This document shows, piece after piece, positions 32,946-44,902 of a stretch of DNA of 64,000 bases (position 1 is its first letter; each line of letters starts with the position of its first letter). The position numbers and the translations under genes were made by a program. Source of the DNA: Takifugu bimaculatus (taxonomy: Eukaryota > Chordata > Actinopteri > Tetraodontiformes > Tetraodontidae); NCBI GenBank assembly GCA_004026145.2, contig CP034988.1, positions 12,181,981-12,245,980 on the forward strand, given 5' to 3'. The notes under the pieces were generated by a model. That model saw only the letters and a program-made list of their open reading frames with translations. It was not told the DNA's origin and ran no database searches.

Positions 32946-35689
32946 TGTCCATTTATTGAATAGTATCTAAATCATTTTTCAAGTATAAAATAAAACTATT
33001 TCCTGACCCTTATCATGTCGTTTGCAGTTGGAGTTGTTACTATGGCTTCAACGCTGCCCTTAGCTAGTGGTTGAAAAAATAAAAAAGCTATTTGTAAAAC
33101 TAAATTCATTTTGTGCACCATAATTACGTTCAGAATGGAGTCCTTCAGATAGTTGCACTACTGAAAGGTAACACATTAATCAATGCAGTTTAACTCCAAA
33201 GCCAGTCACATTCCTGGGAAGCAGTAGGGAGCAGTAACGATTGTGAATCGATTTCACCTGCTGTTGCGCAAATGGGGTAGTCAATAGTTAGATAGCAGAG
33301 GCAATTAGAAAGACAACATCTGTAGAAAAATGCTTTTACGGGTGAGCGCCACAGACACCAGCACTATTAATAGATGTTACCCAAACCCCTTTTTTGGTGT
33401 CTTCAAGTAGAATCATGGAGGACCACTGCCAGAGTCCTACAAAATGACCTCAACCAGTTTAATCATATGCATGTTTCTGCACAGACTGTCATAAACAGAC
33501 TTTGTGAGGATGTCATTACTTTAAAATTCTCGTCAGCATAGATCCAATGCAACACCTCACCACATACATATGTACATGTAGCTATATATACACACAGGTG
33601 CACTCATGAACATTCACACTCTAGGGTGAGGGTTGTAACTATTCTATATGTGTATATATTGAAAAGAAATCTGTCTCCTACCCCATCCTGGATAGGAAGA
33701 AGTCAGTGGCTGGGGGGGGGGGCAGTGGAGGAACTCTCCTGTCCCTAGACAAGGGCTGGTTGACTGCTGTGCCCATGACCCTTGGTTAGGTGTTGGGGTC
33801 AGTGCTGTGCAGTACCCACACAACCTGTCCATTTAAGACCAAATGGGCTGTGGCTCAGTTGTATGTGGGCTTAAGCAAATAAGTGTGTGTGTGTCTCTGT
33901 GTGTGTGAGAGTGTGTGATGGGGGGTGATCGTGCTGTGTGAGGGCACACGTATGAATGTCTTGTGAATGGGTGTGATTTTAAGTGTGGACAAGAAGGCTC
34001 TCTAGCATTCCCACCCTTCCGAATTGCACGGCCAGTGTGTTGGGTCTTATCGGCATTGACTTAACAGCAAACACTCTGCTGGTTGTCGCACACGCAAACA
34101 CGCTTGACATAAAAAAAACCCCCAAAAAACACAAAACAACGATGTATAAATCAGTGCTCGGTTATATGAGCCCAGATTTGACAGTCAGATCAATGCCTGT
34201 GCGCCAAAAAATGACAATCAACAATGACAGTCACGGTAAAGAGACAGACTGCAAGATTTGGTCATTCAAATCAGCTACGCAGGTTGGTGCTTTAGCTCAT
34301 GTTAAACTACTTAAGCACACATCTAATCATAAAAGTAACTCTGTCTTCATGCAGATTATCTACTACAAATCAGACAAGAAAGCAAGGTGTATAATTGCTT
34401 GTGCTTGGACACAACAGTTGCCTGTAGGGGGCATCTTTCATTAGAGCAGCTGCTATTATACTGTCTTTTTGGACTGAACACAAGGACTGATGGTAATAAG
34501 TCACACAAAACACACAGCAGCTGCTTCTGCAGAAATAAAACGCAGTCGGGAAGAGAGGTGATAACAATTAGTTAATTAGCAGTATATCTTGAAGCCTATA
34601 ACAGATATAGAGGCCAGAAGATAATTGCTGGCGTGGTGCTGACATGGGAGAAAAGCTTTTCATCCACAAACCCAGCTTTTTTATGGAAGAAACATCATTT
34701 TTAAAATTGAATTCATCCTTTATTTATCATTCATGAATACTGTGCAGATCAGGATCTATACATCCCTCCCCTGCGAATTCAAATAAAATAGGTACCTATA
34801 CATCACTATATGGCTAATATTAATACTATTAATAATAGTAATAAACCTTTTGGAACGAAATAACACCTGATTTAGTGTTTGGACCCAAATACATAGACAC
34901 AAAATAGACAAAAAAAATCACTAAATACTCAAAACAGATTAAACCAAAGACTGAACAATATAAACAAACATTGGATCAATGAAGAATCTGTCATATAAAA
35001 TTATGATTCTCTGCTGCAGCTACACTGATAACACCAACAACAATTATATTTATTGGTTTCAGAACCCGGTACATTTTCAAGTATTATTGCCAATGTGTTA
35101 ATAATAAACATAATGAGCGTGACAGGTTATTTTATTACCATATAGGTTGTGGTTTGGTTGCTTAAAGTTATATGTAGTATAATTAATATGACCATAGCTG
35201 TAGTGAAATATAGTGAAATATCTGTAGTACTAGCACATTACTTTTAAAGAGTCTTGCATTTTAGCTGCTGCTTTATATGCTAATCAGGCCTTTAGATCAT
35301 CCAAGTTTGTCCTATTTGTGCGAGTCAGTGTCTACCATTAGCAGCTTTTTACTTTAACCCACCGAGTCATTGTGCACATTTGCAAGGTCGGACACTGATT
35401 AGCCGTTTAGCATTGACGAGTCACTGTAAGAGAAGAGTAATGACAGCAGCACAATATACTGCTTTATAAAGAGGAGGCTTGCAGTCAGAATTACAGCTCT
35501 TTCAACTTAAGGCCTTTCTTTGTGGCCTGCATGCATGGTCTCTTCTTTCTTCTTACAAAAATGCCATGCACATTGTCCAAAAGGGTGAATAACCTCCAAC
35601 CCCAATGACCCCCATCAGTTTTAAGTCTACATCTTGAGTATAAGGAAAAAAAAGACTAATGTATTTACACGTATGATGTATGTGTCCTA
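32946..35689. other. Long intergenic stretch without genes
   Basis: AT-rich, with a G-run at 33712-33722 and a GT-rich block at 33880-33990. The part 33640-34080 is more GC-rich and has the look of a dispersed repeat, but I see no second copy in the window. The 153-codon plus frame at 33983-34444 shows no domain. No RNA gene was recognised. Confidence 0.45.
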
Positions 35690-35910
35690 CCGCCCCTTGA
35701 CTGCCTCCTCTCCTCCTTTACTCAACTAGCCATTAGCAGGAGGCTCCTGAGCCTGGTCCTACCAAAGATGTGTTTCTCAGTAAGGGGCGTTTCTTCTGCA
35801 ACTGTTCCCTACAGATGCAGCCAGACTCTGGGTTTTTGTAAAGCACCCAGACCTCTTGATTGTAATAGACAATATGCAAATTAATTTATATTAAACTGAA
35901 TTGAATTTAC
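35690..35910 (+). repeat. Dispersed TCAA-headed repeat, second opposite-orientation copy
   Basis: Degenerate reverse complement of the family: AGCAGGAGGCTCCTGAGCCT, GGTCCTACCAAAGATGTGTT, CAGACTCTGGGTTTTTGTAA, AGCACCCAGACCTCTTGATT, then AATATGCAAATTAATTTATA and a TGAATTGAATT tail. Divergence is high. With 22.1 kb this makes two old copies in this orientation. Confidence 0.6.
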
Positions 35911-37261
35911 TGTCTGAGTCTTGTGATGAAATTGTGAACCTCGCCGTCCACCATTCTCAGACCTAAGCTGGCACCTCAGATATCATCCCCTCTTGACATT
36001 TCATTGTATTCTTTGGACCACATATTCAGTTATAATCAACTATGCTGATTCATGTAGTGGTCCAGCTGCAGTTAGAAATGCTTTTGTGTGGCCTTTATTT
36101 TTTTTTTTAAATCCACGAATCAGCTAATCTTTCAAAATAAAGTCAATTTATGATTTGCCTTAAGAGCCCATTGATGTTGTTCAGTTGCACACTTTTTAAA
36201 TTTGACAATTATAAGATGCAAAATCATTTATCAGCAGATAACGACAATATGATCTGAGATGTTCAGTCTCAGCGGACTCGGGCCACGCGGCACCCACACA
36301 CACACACGAGCCACACTTGCTTTGGCTTCCCGCTGTTCATATTATTCCAGGAAATATTCTTGTCAGCAATCCCATTTTCCGTCCCAGCTCTGTAGAAAGA
36401 CCATGGATGCACACGTGGTCTGTATTATAAACATTACACTTACCACTTACAGGTGTGGATGACGTCAGTCATACCAGGCCAATGGACTTCCTCGGGTTAT
36501 ATACGTTCGATGGGCGGGTATTGTGGTCATGTGACCGGTCTGGGCTTCTGTCATTATTTACGTAATACACATGTAGGCTGAACTGGTAGATGGTATATTT
36601 CGAAATTAAATTATAAAATAATAAGTTACCCAATATGGTGATAATTGGTGTTGATAATTGGTTGCGTAAATATATACAGATCAGTGGGAGGAGCCTAAAA
36701 GAGCTGTTTTGGCCAGAGAGTAGTGGGTGTTGGGATGTCGCAGTGAGCTGATGCAGAGCTCCTTAGTTTGTCTAGTTTTGTTACCATGTTCAAGGACACG
36801 AGGAAGTCGTGAAGATAGGAAGAGAAGGAATCGTGAGGTCAGGTTGACATGAACCTTGTGTGCACCAAATAAAAGAGGTGAGCGAGCAGCAGACGAACGG
36901 AGTTGACAGAGAAAGCTTGAACTGCTGCTCAGCTCTCCATTGCAAGGAACTCCTGTTGTTTGCGTGGTTGATCCGAGTCTGGTGAACGAACAGCGTGGGT
37001 GACCAAAACATCACCCTCACAGCTTAAACCAATGCCATCCACTAAACCAATGACTGTAGACAGATCCAGATAAGATGTCATTGCCTTGGTTTCCAGTTCT
37101 TCCATGTAGATATTGGCCATTAGCCTTGTTTCTGTCTGTAGAAGCTTTCTTTGAACTGGAAGTAGCAACAGAGGCTGAGCAGAGTGCACATGTGCTCTGA
37201 GGATAGTCGGGACGGAGTGTTCTCCTAGACAAGACATAACCTCAATAACCACGCCATTAAC
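35911..37261. other. Non-coding stretch
   Basis: A short CACACACACACACGAG run at 36295-36310. Overlapping minus frames at 36790-37285 have no recognisable domain. No gene called. Confidence 0.45.
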
Positions 37262-37400
37262 CAATTCAAGAGATTCAAGATTCAAGAGTACTTTATTGAT
37301 CCCTTTAGGGGGTGTCCATCAGGGAAATTAGCATCTCCGAAGAAACGTACAGCACTGTACAAAATTTCCCACCACCATTACACCCCATTAAACCTATTAA
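37262..37400 (-). repeat. LINE 3' tail-like segment
   Basis: GATTCAAGATTCAAGAGTAC, TTTATTGATCCCTTTAGGGG and GAAATTAGCATCTCC form the usual reversed 3' end of a fish LINE group with a GATTCAA repeat. It is followed by AT-rich DNA and then another repeat at 37503. No coding part. Confidence 0.55.
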
Positions 37401-37502
37401 AGATAATAAAAATATAATAAAATAAGAAATAAAATAGAATAAATTAAAAATAGAATATGAATATAAATATAAAACTATAAAAATGTTCCAGTCCTTCTGT
37501 TA

Positions 37503-37725
37503 TCAATCCATCTTTATTTATACAGTGTCTGTTACAATCAAAATTGTTTCAAAATGCTTTAACGACTCCCAGGGCCTGACTCCCAACAAGCAACAGTGGC
37601 AGGGAAAAACTCCCCTTTAATAGGCAGAAACCTTGAGCAGGACCAGGCTCATTTAGGGGGACCCTCCTGCTGGTGGCCGGCTGGATAGAGAGGGAGGATA
37701 AGGGGGAGGGCAGGTAGAAGATATT
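37503..37725 (-). repeat. Dispersed TCAA-headed repeat copy
   Basis: Head ATCAATCCATCTTTATTTAT, then GTTACAATCAAAATTGTTTC, CAACAAGCAACAGTGGCAGG, AGAAACCTTGAGCAGGACCA and GGGGGACCCTCCTGCTGGTG. It ends in a purine segment without any GGAGA array. Same orientation as most copies. Confidence 0.75.
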
Positions 37726-40114
37726 AATGGCCTTCACATTACTATATCACAGAAATATTAACAAGTCTTCATTTTGCTGTTTTGACCATAATTGTTACGT
37801 TTATCTTTCAACAAATCCAAAGGGGTTGCTTGCTGCTTCATACTTTTTCAAGCTAAATGACACTAAAGCCCCATGAATCCTTTGGTTTCCAATAAGTATC
37901 CCTGAAGATTCTTGTGTATTTTGATAGTGCCTATCAATTGGATGAGTAGGCCACATTTAAGATGTGAGGATTGTTAGTAAACTAAAGCCTTACTGCAGGG
38001 ATGCTCACAGTTTTTCAGCATCTGAGGCATTTATGAAATAACCAAGTCATTGCATTTATTTAGAAATATATTGAGGATTTTTGCAATTTATGTTGATGTA
38101 CGTTGCATAACCACACATGTTAAAGAACACAACATAATTAACTATGTACATTTTTTGCCATTGTGAAAATTGACTGCTGTCCCAACAACTGGGACTTTAG
38201 TTCCTTCCCCTTTCTCTTTGTCATCTCACTTTTCATGGGAATTGCCTCTCCACATTTCCCTTCTTTGGTATTGTGATGGTAAAATAGCAGATGAGGCAAA
38301 AACACTTTGAAAATGTCATCTTGAAAAAAAGCCCCCCCCATTCCACATTAAAGTGATAAATTTTATTCTTCTTACTTGGTCCAGCTCCCCCACTCATTTT
38401 TACACCCTTTCTCAAGTTTAAGAGAAAATAAATAAAAGTGAAAAATTAGCGGTAACAGGCTGACTAGCTTGTTAGCTTTGCTGCACTTAGAGCCGTTGTT
38501 TGCACATGCACAGTGACCTAAGTGTAAAAAGAATTCAGATGTCATCTGACTTGCTGCCCTGGAGATCAGTCAAGTGATGGGATGGATGATAGGCTGAGGT
38601 CTTTGTTTTATTGTCATGCGATCTACCAGTAGGACCTTGGGGATCGACTGATAGATAACAATCGAGGTGTTAAGCACACCTGCCTTACTGTATATCCTTC
38701 AATATCCACTCAGAGCCCTCAGATAGTTTAAAACTGCTGTTCTCTCTGCTGGTTCTCTGAGTGCTACAGAATTGATTTGAACTTCTTCTTGTCAAGCTGA
38801 GGTCAAGGAATCAGGTGCTTCCTTCAAGAGCCAAAAGACCAGAAGTGGCATTGTTTGAATAGAATCCAGTAACCAAGCACAATAAAACAAGTTTGCGTAT
38901 TGCAAATTTTAAAACTTGTTCGCAGCTTTGGGTCATACACGCTGACCCTTCACTCTGAGCAAAACTAATAATCAAGGTCCTCAAGTATTGTAGGACAACT
39001 ATTTTTATTTCTGCACAATTGGTAAATCGATCAGAGCTTTCTCACTTTAGACACACACATGAACACACACACACGCACACACAGACATGCATATTTGCCT
39101 TCATTTGATGTTGCTGAAAAGGAAAGACCTTGATCATTTTCTTACATCAGATTTTTAAAAACCAACTTTCAAAGTAACTGTCAATGAGGGATTTGTCCAG
39201 AAGCAACTGGTGTTATGGTTGAAGTATTCACACAAAACCTCTCAGAATTGCTGTATTTTGGGAAAAGTTACATGCTTGAATGTAAATATATTTTCTCTAA
39301 AACATTTTTATCAAATACTTATCTTGGCATGCTAATTTATACCTTTTGGGTTTCATTTATTCAGGATATTTATGAAAATACTACTTCCTGTATGTCTTGA
39401 ATACAGGTATTTTGTAAAAGACTTTCAATACTGCTGATAAATAAAAGCATAAAAATTTATCAAATCTAAACTTCAGATCCCAGAGTTAATTTTTTGATAT
39501 GCCATAAAGAAAAACTGAATTAGGAATAAATATACTTGATTCAATTTAGACAACGCGAAAAACTTTACCCACGATTTTAACCGTCGGGAACAGTGAGAAA
39601 TAAAAATGCTAATAAAGATCAACATCAGGTCAAATCAAATTGATTTAGATCCCAAAGTCGCTTGGAGGAGTTTACAATCTGCACAGGTGTGACAAATACG
39701 GTATCCCTCTCTCTGGGAAGCAGATGGGAGTGCCCTGCTCCAGCAGACCAAACTTATAGTAGCCTATATAAGGGCACTTTGTGTCCACCTTGTTGATAAG
39801 CCTCGTCAAAAATGCTACAGTCTTTTTAAATTACTTTAAAAAAAAAAAAAAATGCTATTGTACATATTCCACTGCATGTTATTGCTGCTTTGTATTCTAG
39901 ATAGATGATACACACTATTTGTAACCTTTCACAGAGTTTTAACAACCTTCAAAATGGTAAAATATTTGGAACATTTACTTTGGACTCAAAAGACCATATA
40001 CTACTAAAGAATGTTGGTGCATAAAAGATACTTTTCCAAAAATCCTCAGAGGATGTTTATCTCCTTTTTTACTTCTTTATTAATTAGAACTGGTAAATTG
40101 CTTGTTAACACAAA
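37726..40114. other. Long AT-rich intergenic stretch
   Basis: No gene recognised. Contains a short interrupted CA run at 39053-39083 and poly-A at 39837-39851. Confidence 0.5.
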
Positions 40115-40966
40115 TAGCTAACTGGCCAATACAAGAGCATCAGAATGGGGAAGAAAGGGGATTAATTGTACATGACAGGGTTGTTGGTGCCAGACAGGCT
40201 GGGCTGAGTATTTCAGAAAGTGCTGATCTACTGGGATGTTCACACACAACCATCTCTTTACAGAGAGTTAGCAGCAGTTGTGGGGACAAAAATGCCTGAC
40301 TGGTGTGAGACATCAGAGGAGAATGGGCGGACTGGTTCAGATTGTAGAAAGGCAACAGGAACTCAAATAACCTTGAACAAGATAGGCAGCAGCAGAAGAC
40401 CACAGAGGTGCCCCTCCTGTTAGCTACGAACAGTAAATTGAGGCTACAGTTCACCTGTCTTTTCTGATGAGTCTCTATTTCTGTGACATTCAAATGTTCA
40501 GGTGAGAATTTAACAAAAAGAACATGAAGGCAGCGAGCCTATCCAGCCTTGTATTGACAGTTCAGGCTGGTGCAGATTGTTCAGTGTGGGAGCTATTTTC
40601 TCCGCACACTTTGGGCTCCTTAGAATCAACTGAGCCTACCTTAGAATTACCACTGACCATGACGTCCCTTCCCCCAGAATAATGCACCTCATCACAAAGC
40701 TCAGATCATCTCAATTGGTTTCTGGAACATGAAAATGAGATCACTGTACTCCAGTGGCCTCCACAGTCACCAGATCTTAATCCAGCAGATCACCTTTGGG
40801 ATCTGGTGGAATGGGAGATTCACATCATGGATAAGAGCTGACAAACCTGCAGCTTCTGTATGGAGCTATCACGATACCATGGAGCCAATTCTCTGAGGAA
40901 TGTTTCCAACACCTTGTTGACAGTATGTCAGGAAGAATTAATGCACTTCTGAAGGCAAAATAAACT
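40115..40966 (+). mobile_element. Tc1-like transposon, family 1 copy B
   Basis: A longer sister of the 15-kb copy. The plus strand starts with CAAGAGCATCAGAATGGGGA and encodes the transposase helix-turn-helix: ARQAGLSISESADLLGCSHT then TIS (about 40182-40257). Frameshifted middle parts follow (for example AAGATAGGCAGCAGCAGAAG and GGTGCCCCTCCTGTTAGCTA), and then the C-terminal end at 40755-40966: LQWPPQSPDLNP, DHLWDLV and a FSEECFQHLVDSM segment. The protein would excise and reinsert the element by DDE chemistry. The catalytic third residue is Asp (PADHLW), not the usual Glu. Both terminal inverted repeats are absent or too worn to see. The undamaged CA seed (CACACACA, 40241-40248) is the reference for the expansion in copy A. 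Confidence 0.88.
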
Positions 40967-42085
40967 CTTTCACTACCAAGGTGGATAGAAAAGTAGCTAG
41001 TGAGCATCTAAAAAAGCCCATCACTGAATACCATGGCATTCAACTACAGATCAATGCAGGAGGAGGGAGGCCAATACTCATTTATCACTATGCTGATATT
41101 AGAAAAATTTTGAATTTTTTTAGTTAGATGCTGGTTAAAGTTATTGCGATTGATCTCATTTTAACATCACTAACATTGATGAACATCGACAAAACATCTT
41201 AAAAGCAAGTTGTTTTCTGCGATTAAGACTTTTAAAGCTCTTTATTTATAATGTAGAGTTCTCAAGCCAAGCAGTGGCTTCCTGATCTAAATTGCAGAGG
41301 GGCATTAGACTTCCTCTCAGTTGTTGCAGAGGGCAGATTTCAAGTTATGTTCTCCATGGTTCCTCTCCACAGGCACACAGTGGGACTCAGGCTACTTCCC
41401 CATCTGTGAAGCCTGGCCAAGCAGGGACCCTTGCCACTCCTTTAAGGCAAACCATGTTGGGTGTCTACTTAGCGTGTGTGAGGTGACATGGACCAAACCG
41501 GGGGACACTATTCTTTTATAGTCAGCAGTTGTCTTGCCCTCTACTATGGATGTGACAGTAATCACGTGGCTGCTCAGAAACAATCACATATGTGTTTAGA
41601 GTTAACTTCTAGCTGTTTGTTCTTCGCTACTCATATAAGCAACTTGCTGTTGCAGGTAACAGTCTTTATAGGAATCTGCGCAAGTCTCAATTATCTGCTT
41701 GGGTAATCATCTCTGATGTTCCAAAAAGCAAAGGTTAAAAGCAAATCTAAGTTGGAGTTTATCAACAGCATTATCTGAGACATCTCCTAGAAGTGTCAAC
41801 AGCTAAAGGAAGATGAGAAGTTGTGCAGAATGAGTAATTTCTCAAAGAAATTGCTATATGCTGCTATAAATAAAATTCTACAACTCTGAAAAATTAGCTC
41901 CAAGCCAATGGCAGCTGCATCAATGATTACATTCAAAATAGATAAAGCAATATTACGTTTTTTTTTTAACTGATAAAATACTTCAGGTTTTTGTTAAAGT
42001 TAAAGCAATCATAGAACAAACCTGATACGTCAACAGAATTTGAAGGACTTAACTTCAAATACTTCACTCACAATGTTTTTCCAGC
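40967..42085. other. Non-coding stretch
   Basis: No gene recognised; short frames at 41290-41706 overlap in conflicting phases. Confidence 0.5.
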
Positions 42086-42086
42086 A

Positions 42087-42400
42087 TTCAATCAATCTTT
42101 ATTTATACAGCATCTGTTTCAATCAGAATTGTTTCTAGGCACTTTCCAGAATCCCAGGGCCTGACCCCCAACAAGCAACAGTGGCAGGAAAAACTCCCCT
42201 TCAACAGGAAGAAACCTTGAGCAGGACCAGGCTCATGTAGGGGACCCTCCTACTGATGGGGGGGCTGGGTAGAGAGAGAGGAGAGGGGGGGAGGACAGGT
42301 AGAGGACAGAATAGGCAGAGATCATAGAGATACACTCGGGCCCAGGATCGACAATGGGCTTTTAGAATATCAGCTTATGAACATTATAATATTCTCATTT
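42087..42400 (-). repeat. Dispersed TCAA-headed repeat copy with extended end
   Basis: Head TTCAATCAATCTTTATTTAT, internal words as in the 31.5-kb copy, purine segment with GGAGAGGGGGGGAGGACAGG, and a further part CGGGCCCAGGATCGACAATG / GGCTTTTAGAATATCAGCTT that also ends the copy at 60.1 kb. About 80 bases later the Penelope-like element begins. Confidence 0.78.
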
Positions 42401-42478
42401 CAAAAGCAAAGTGTCAAAAGGAGGATCTGTTGTAAGAGATGCCTCTAAAAGATAAAGACAAATTTGAAGAACAGCGTC

Positions 42479-42990
42479 TCCAAGGTAGTTTTCTCTGTCA
42501 ACTGGACTGGGTTTCTTCTCTTGAAGACGTTTCACCTTCTATCCAGAAGGCTTCTTCAGTTCTGAAATCGCTGGGGAGAGAGCTTGAAAATATATAGCCC
42601 CTGTGGACCATTAGCATGTTAATGATCTGAGTGGTCACCTGAGAGTCATTGGCAGGGTCACTGGTCGTTCACCTAGTTGAGGTGTCTCCCCTTTGTCTGC
42701 TGGCTCTCATGGTGGTGAGTCACCTGGTCTCCTGGAGTGGTGTGAATGTTTGTTTTGCTGTTGGAAGGAGTGGAGGACTGCATTGTATGTGGGTGATAGG
42801 AAGTGCCTCAGGCCACCACCGCCCAATGGTCCACAGGGGCTATATATTTTCAAGCTCTCTCCCTAGCGAGTTCAGGACTGAAGAAGCCTTCTGGATAGAA
42901 GGCGAAACTGTCTTCAAGAGAAGAAACCCAGTCCAGTTGACAGAGAAAACTACCTTGGATACAATGACCTGGATGACTGAGAATTTACAC
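42479..42990 (-). mobile_element. Penelope-like element, minimal copy with long inverted arms
   Basis: Arms of about 133 bases at 42480-42612 (CCAAGGTAGTTTTCTCTGTC to CCTGTGGACCA) and 42825-42957 (TGGTCCACAGGGGCTATATA to ACTACCTTGG) are near-perfect reverse complements. The 212-base spacer holds the end of the element ORF region on the minus strand (GAGGTGTCTCCCCTTTGTCT to GATAGGAAGTGCCTCAGGCC), so only the last part of the GIY-YIG nuclease remains. Beyond the right arm the sequence TGACCTGGATGACTGAGAAT matches the end of the 7-kb copy. The element is far shorter than a full Penelope-like element, with no reverse transcriptase. Confidence 0.82.
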
Positions 42991-43454
42991 AGACATTATG
43001 CATGTTCATTCATAGTACGGCATGTATGTGGATGGATCATCAAATTGATTTTTGATCAATTCTTTTGAAAAATGAACACGGCAAATTTTCATTGCCAACA
43101 TTGAGCAACACATTCTCTGGCATAATGCTGAAATGCTGGGGACAAGGTTCCAACGTTTGCGCATCCATTTTGGCAATATGAAACGTAACTGAGACAGGAC
43201 ATCAGTCAAATGTAGATGATTTTGCTCAGTCTGGCATCCTAACCTCTACTCCAGGGGGAGGCGGAAGGATACCAAACGCCACAGTAATTTGATTGTGATT
43301 GTGATTGCAGCACCAGCTTTGGCCACAAACGATACTGCTGCTTTAATGAGCCCTTTAACTTTTGTTTTCACATAACCTGAAAGCTTAAAAAAAAATTAAA
43401 AAAATAATAAGGGGTGCATTTTTAGATTCCTAATTAATTTATGTAATGTAAGGT
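42991..43454. other. Non-coding spacer
   Basis: Nothing recognised. Confidence 0.5.
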
Positions 43455-43690
43455 TTCCACCCAGTGTCAGGCAGCAGACGAGAACCCAAGAGCGACACCA
43501 GAGTTCGGTTGAACACTGCTTTATTATCAGGAACAAAAGGCAGACAGAATATACCGGGGAATAGGCAGAACAGAGTCATCAGGAGCAGGCAGGGTCGGAA
43601 CCAGGCAGGCAGGAAAACGCTGGAGAGTCATGTGGAAACACAAAGGACAATCTGGCAGGGAGGCAGCCTAGCGCAGGGAACTAAAAAGGG
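43455..43690. repeat. Purine-rich dispersed repeat, copy 2
   Basis: CACTGCTTTATTATCAGGAA, AGGCAGGGTCGGAACCAGGC and GCTGGAGAGTCATGTGGAAA relate it to 21340-21840, especially the GCTGGAGAGTC...ACAATCTGGC part. Starts with GTGTCAGGCAGCAGACGAGA. The family is not identified; an LTR is one possibility. Confidence 0.5.
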
Positions 43691-44240
43691 GACTCATTAG
43701 TGTTCCGATTTCCGATTTGCGCGGGGCGACTGACACACGGGCGGGATTGCCCAGCAGCTGTGAGACCTAGATTGTGTTTGAAAGGTTGTAATGTTCATAA
43801 ATGGGACTTTCTTTGCCCACCTTTAAAGATGCACAGCAGCTGCAGTACTGCTGGCAAGGGGAATGTGAATTCTTCCATATGTAAATAACTGATTGCAATT
43901 TTCAAAGACAGCCAAGGATGCAAAGCACAATGGGCCTCATTCACCAATATGTTCTTAAGAATCTTCTTAGATTCTTTCTTAAGTTGTTCTTAAGAAGTTC
44001 CTTAAGAAAACCCTACGTCAGGATTCATCAACGCGTTCAGTAAGCCCCAGAATTGTTCGCAGCTGTGTTCTTAGATTGATGAATGCCATCTGTTCGTAAG
44101 TTGAAAGCGCGTGCCAGGTGAGTCTAATTAACATACGATTAGCATAAGTCACCGCCCACTAATGCCCATAAAAGGAACTGCAGCAGGACCCTGTAGACAA
44201 AGCAAAAAGCAGCCAAATGCCCAAAGCGAAATGCCCAAAG

Positions 44241-44378
44241 CTTGCCTCTCCACGCCTGATTTCTGACGCCGTGTTGAACAATCAAGAAAGGATGGCTAAC
44301 ACGCTTGATAAAATTGCCTCAACCCTGATGACTATAGCCAACACGCTTAAAGAAATCAACGAGAATGTAAAAAAATAA
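44241..44378 (+). pseudogene. Tail of Harbinger Myb-like DNA-binding protein
   Basis: One open frame reads SDAVLNNQERMANTLDKIAS then TLMTIANTLKEINENVKK and a TAA at 44376-44378. Heptad-like spacing of Leu/Ile fits the C-terminal coiled coil of the Myb/SANT accessory protein that Harbinger elements encode to bring the nuclease to the DNA. The Myb domain itself, upstream, is not found, and the 5' part is deleted. No independent start is implied. Confidence 0.65.
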
Positions 44379-44515
44379 GAATGTAAAAAGAATAAAAACG
44401 TGTAAAAGCTGTGCTCTGAAACTGGTCTCTCTTTTTTTCTTCTTTTTGAAGTGAATCAAGACTGTTAGACTAAAATTGTGACAATAATGCATTTTATTCA
44501 CAAATTAATCGCGCT

Positions 44516-44757
44516 CAAATGTGAACCGCGTGCCTGCAGTCTGGCCCCATCACTGCGTCAGGACGCACATCCTCACGGGGTTGTGGCTCTGTGTCCAAAC
44601 ACATCCAGCGCCCCTTTAACATGCCGATGGTGCGTTCAATGGTGGAGCGACTGCGCGCATGCATCTGATTGAATAAAATTTCCTGTGGAGTCTGAGGGTT
44701 GGTCAGTGGTGTCAACAACCAGGGAGCTAGGGCATATCCTCGATCCCCTAATAAAAT
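44516..44757 (-). pseudogene. C-terminal part of Harbinger nuclease (HARBI1-like)
   Basis: On the minus strand an open frame gives LLGDRGYALAPWLLTPL, then EILFNQMHARSRSTIERTIG and MLKGRWMCLD, ending in a TGA near 44516. GDRGY and the ERT(I/F)G..K.R(W/F).CLD block are hallmarks of the Harbinger DDE nuclease; the Glu of the IERT block is the third catalytic residue. The first two catalytic Asp regions lie in the deleted part, so the product cannot act alone. The retained frame is uninterrupted, suggesting a fairly young copy. Confidence 0.85.
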
Positions 44758-44902
44758 AAATCAAGATAAAATCAAATAAAAAGACAGTTTTGGCATGGTT
44801 TCCAATTCCAAATTGGTGAATCCCACAATCTTCGTAAAATGTTCGTAAGTGGGACTTAAGAACAAATTTGTTCGGAAGAACGGTTCGTGAATGAGGCCCA
44901 AT

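Larger units (their letters stand above)
43932..44899. mobile_element. Harbinger (PIF/Harbinger) transposon, internally deleted, with 3-bp target duplication
   Basis: The 968-bp element starts GGGCCTCATTCAC and ends with its exact reverse complement GTGAATGAGGCCC (44887-44899). It is flanked on both sides by AAT (43929-43931 and 44900-44902), the 3-bp target duplication expected of Harbinger. Inside are the tail of a Myb-like protein on the plus strand and the tail of a HARBI1-like nuclease on the minus strand, facing each other, with the rest of both genes deleted. The subterminal part has TTCTTAAGAA-type repeats. Intact ends plus a clean duplication make this the best-preserved transposon boundary in the window. 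It could have been mobilised in trans. Confidence 0.92.

Noticed and set aside
33983..34444. 153-codon plus frame
   Set aside because: No domain, low-information composition, and no start or splice support.
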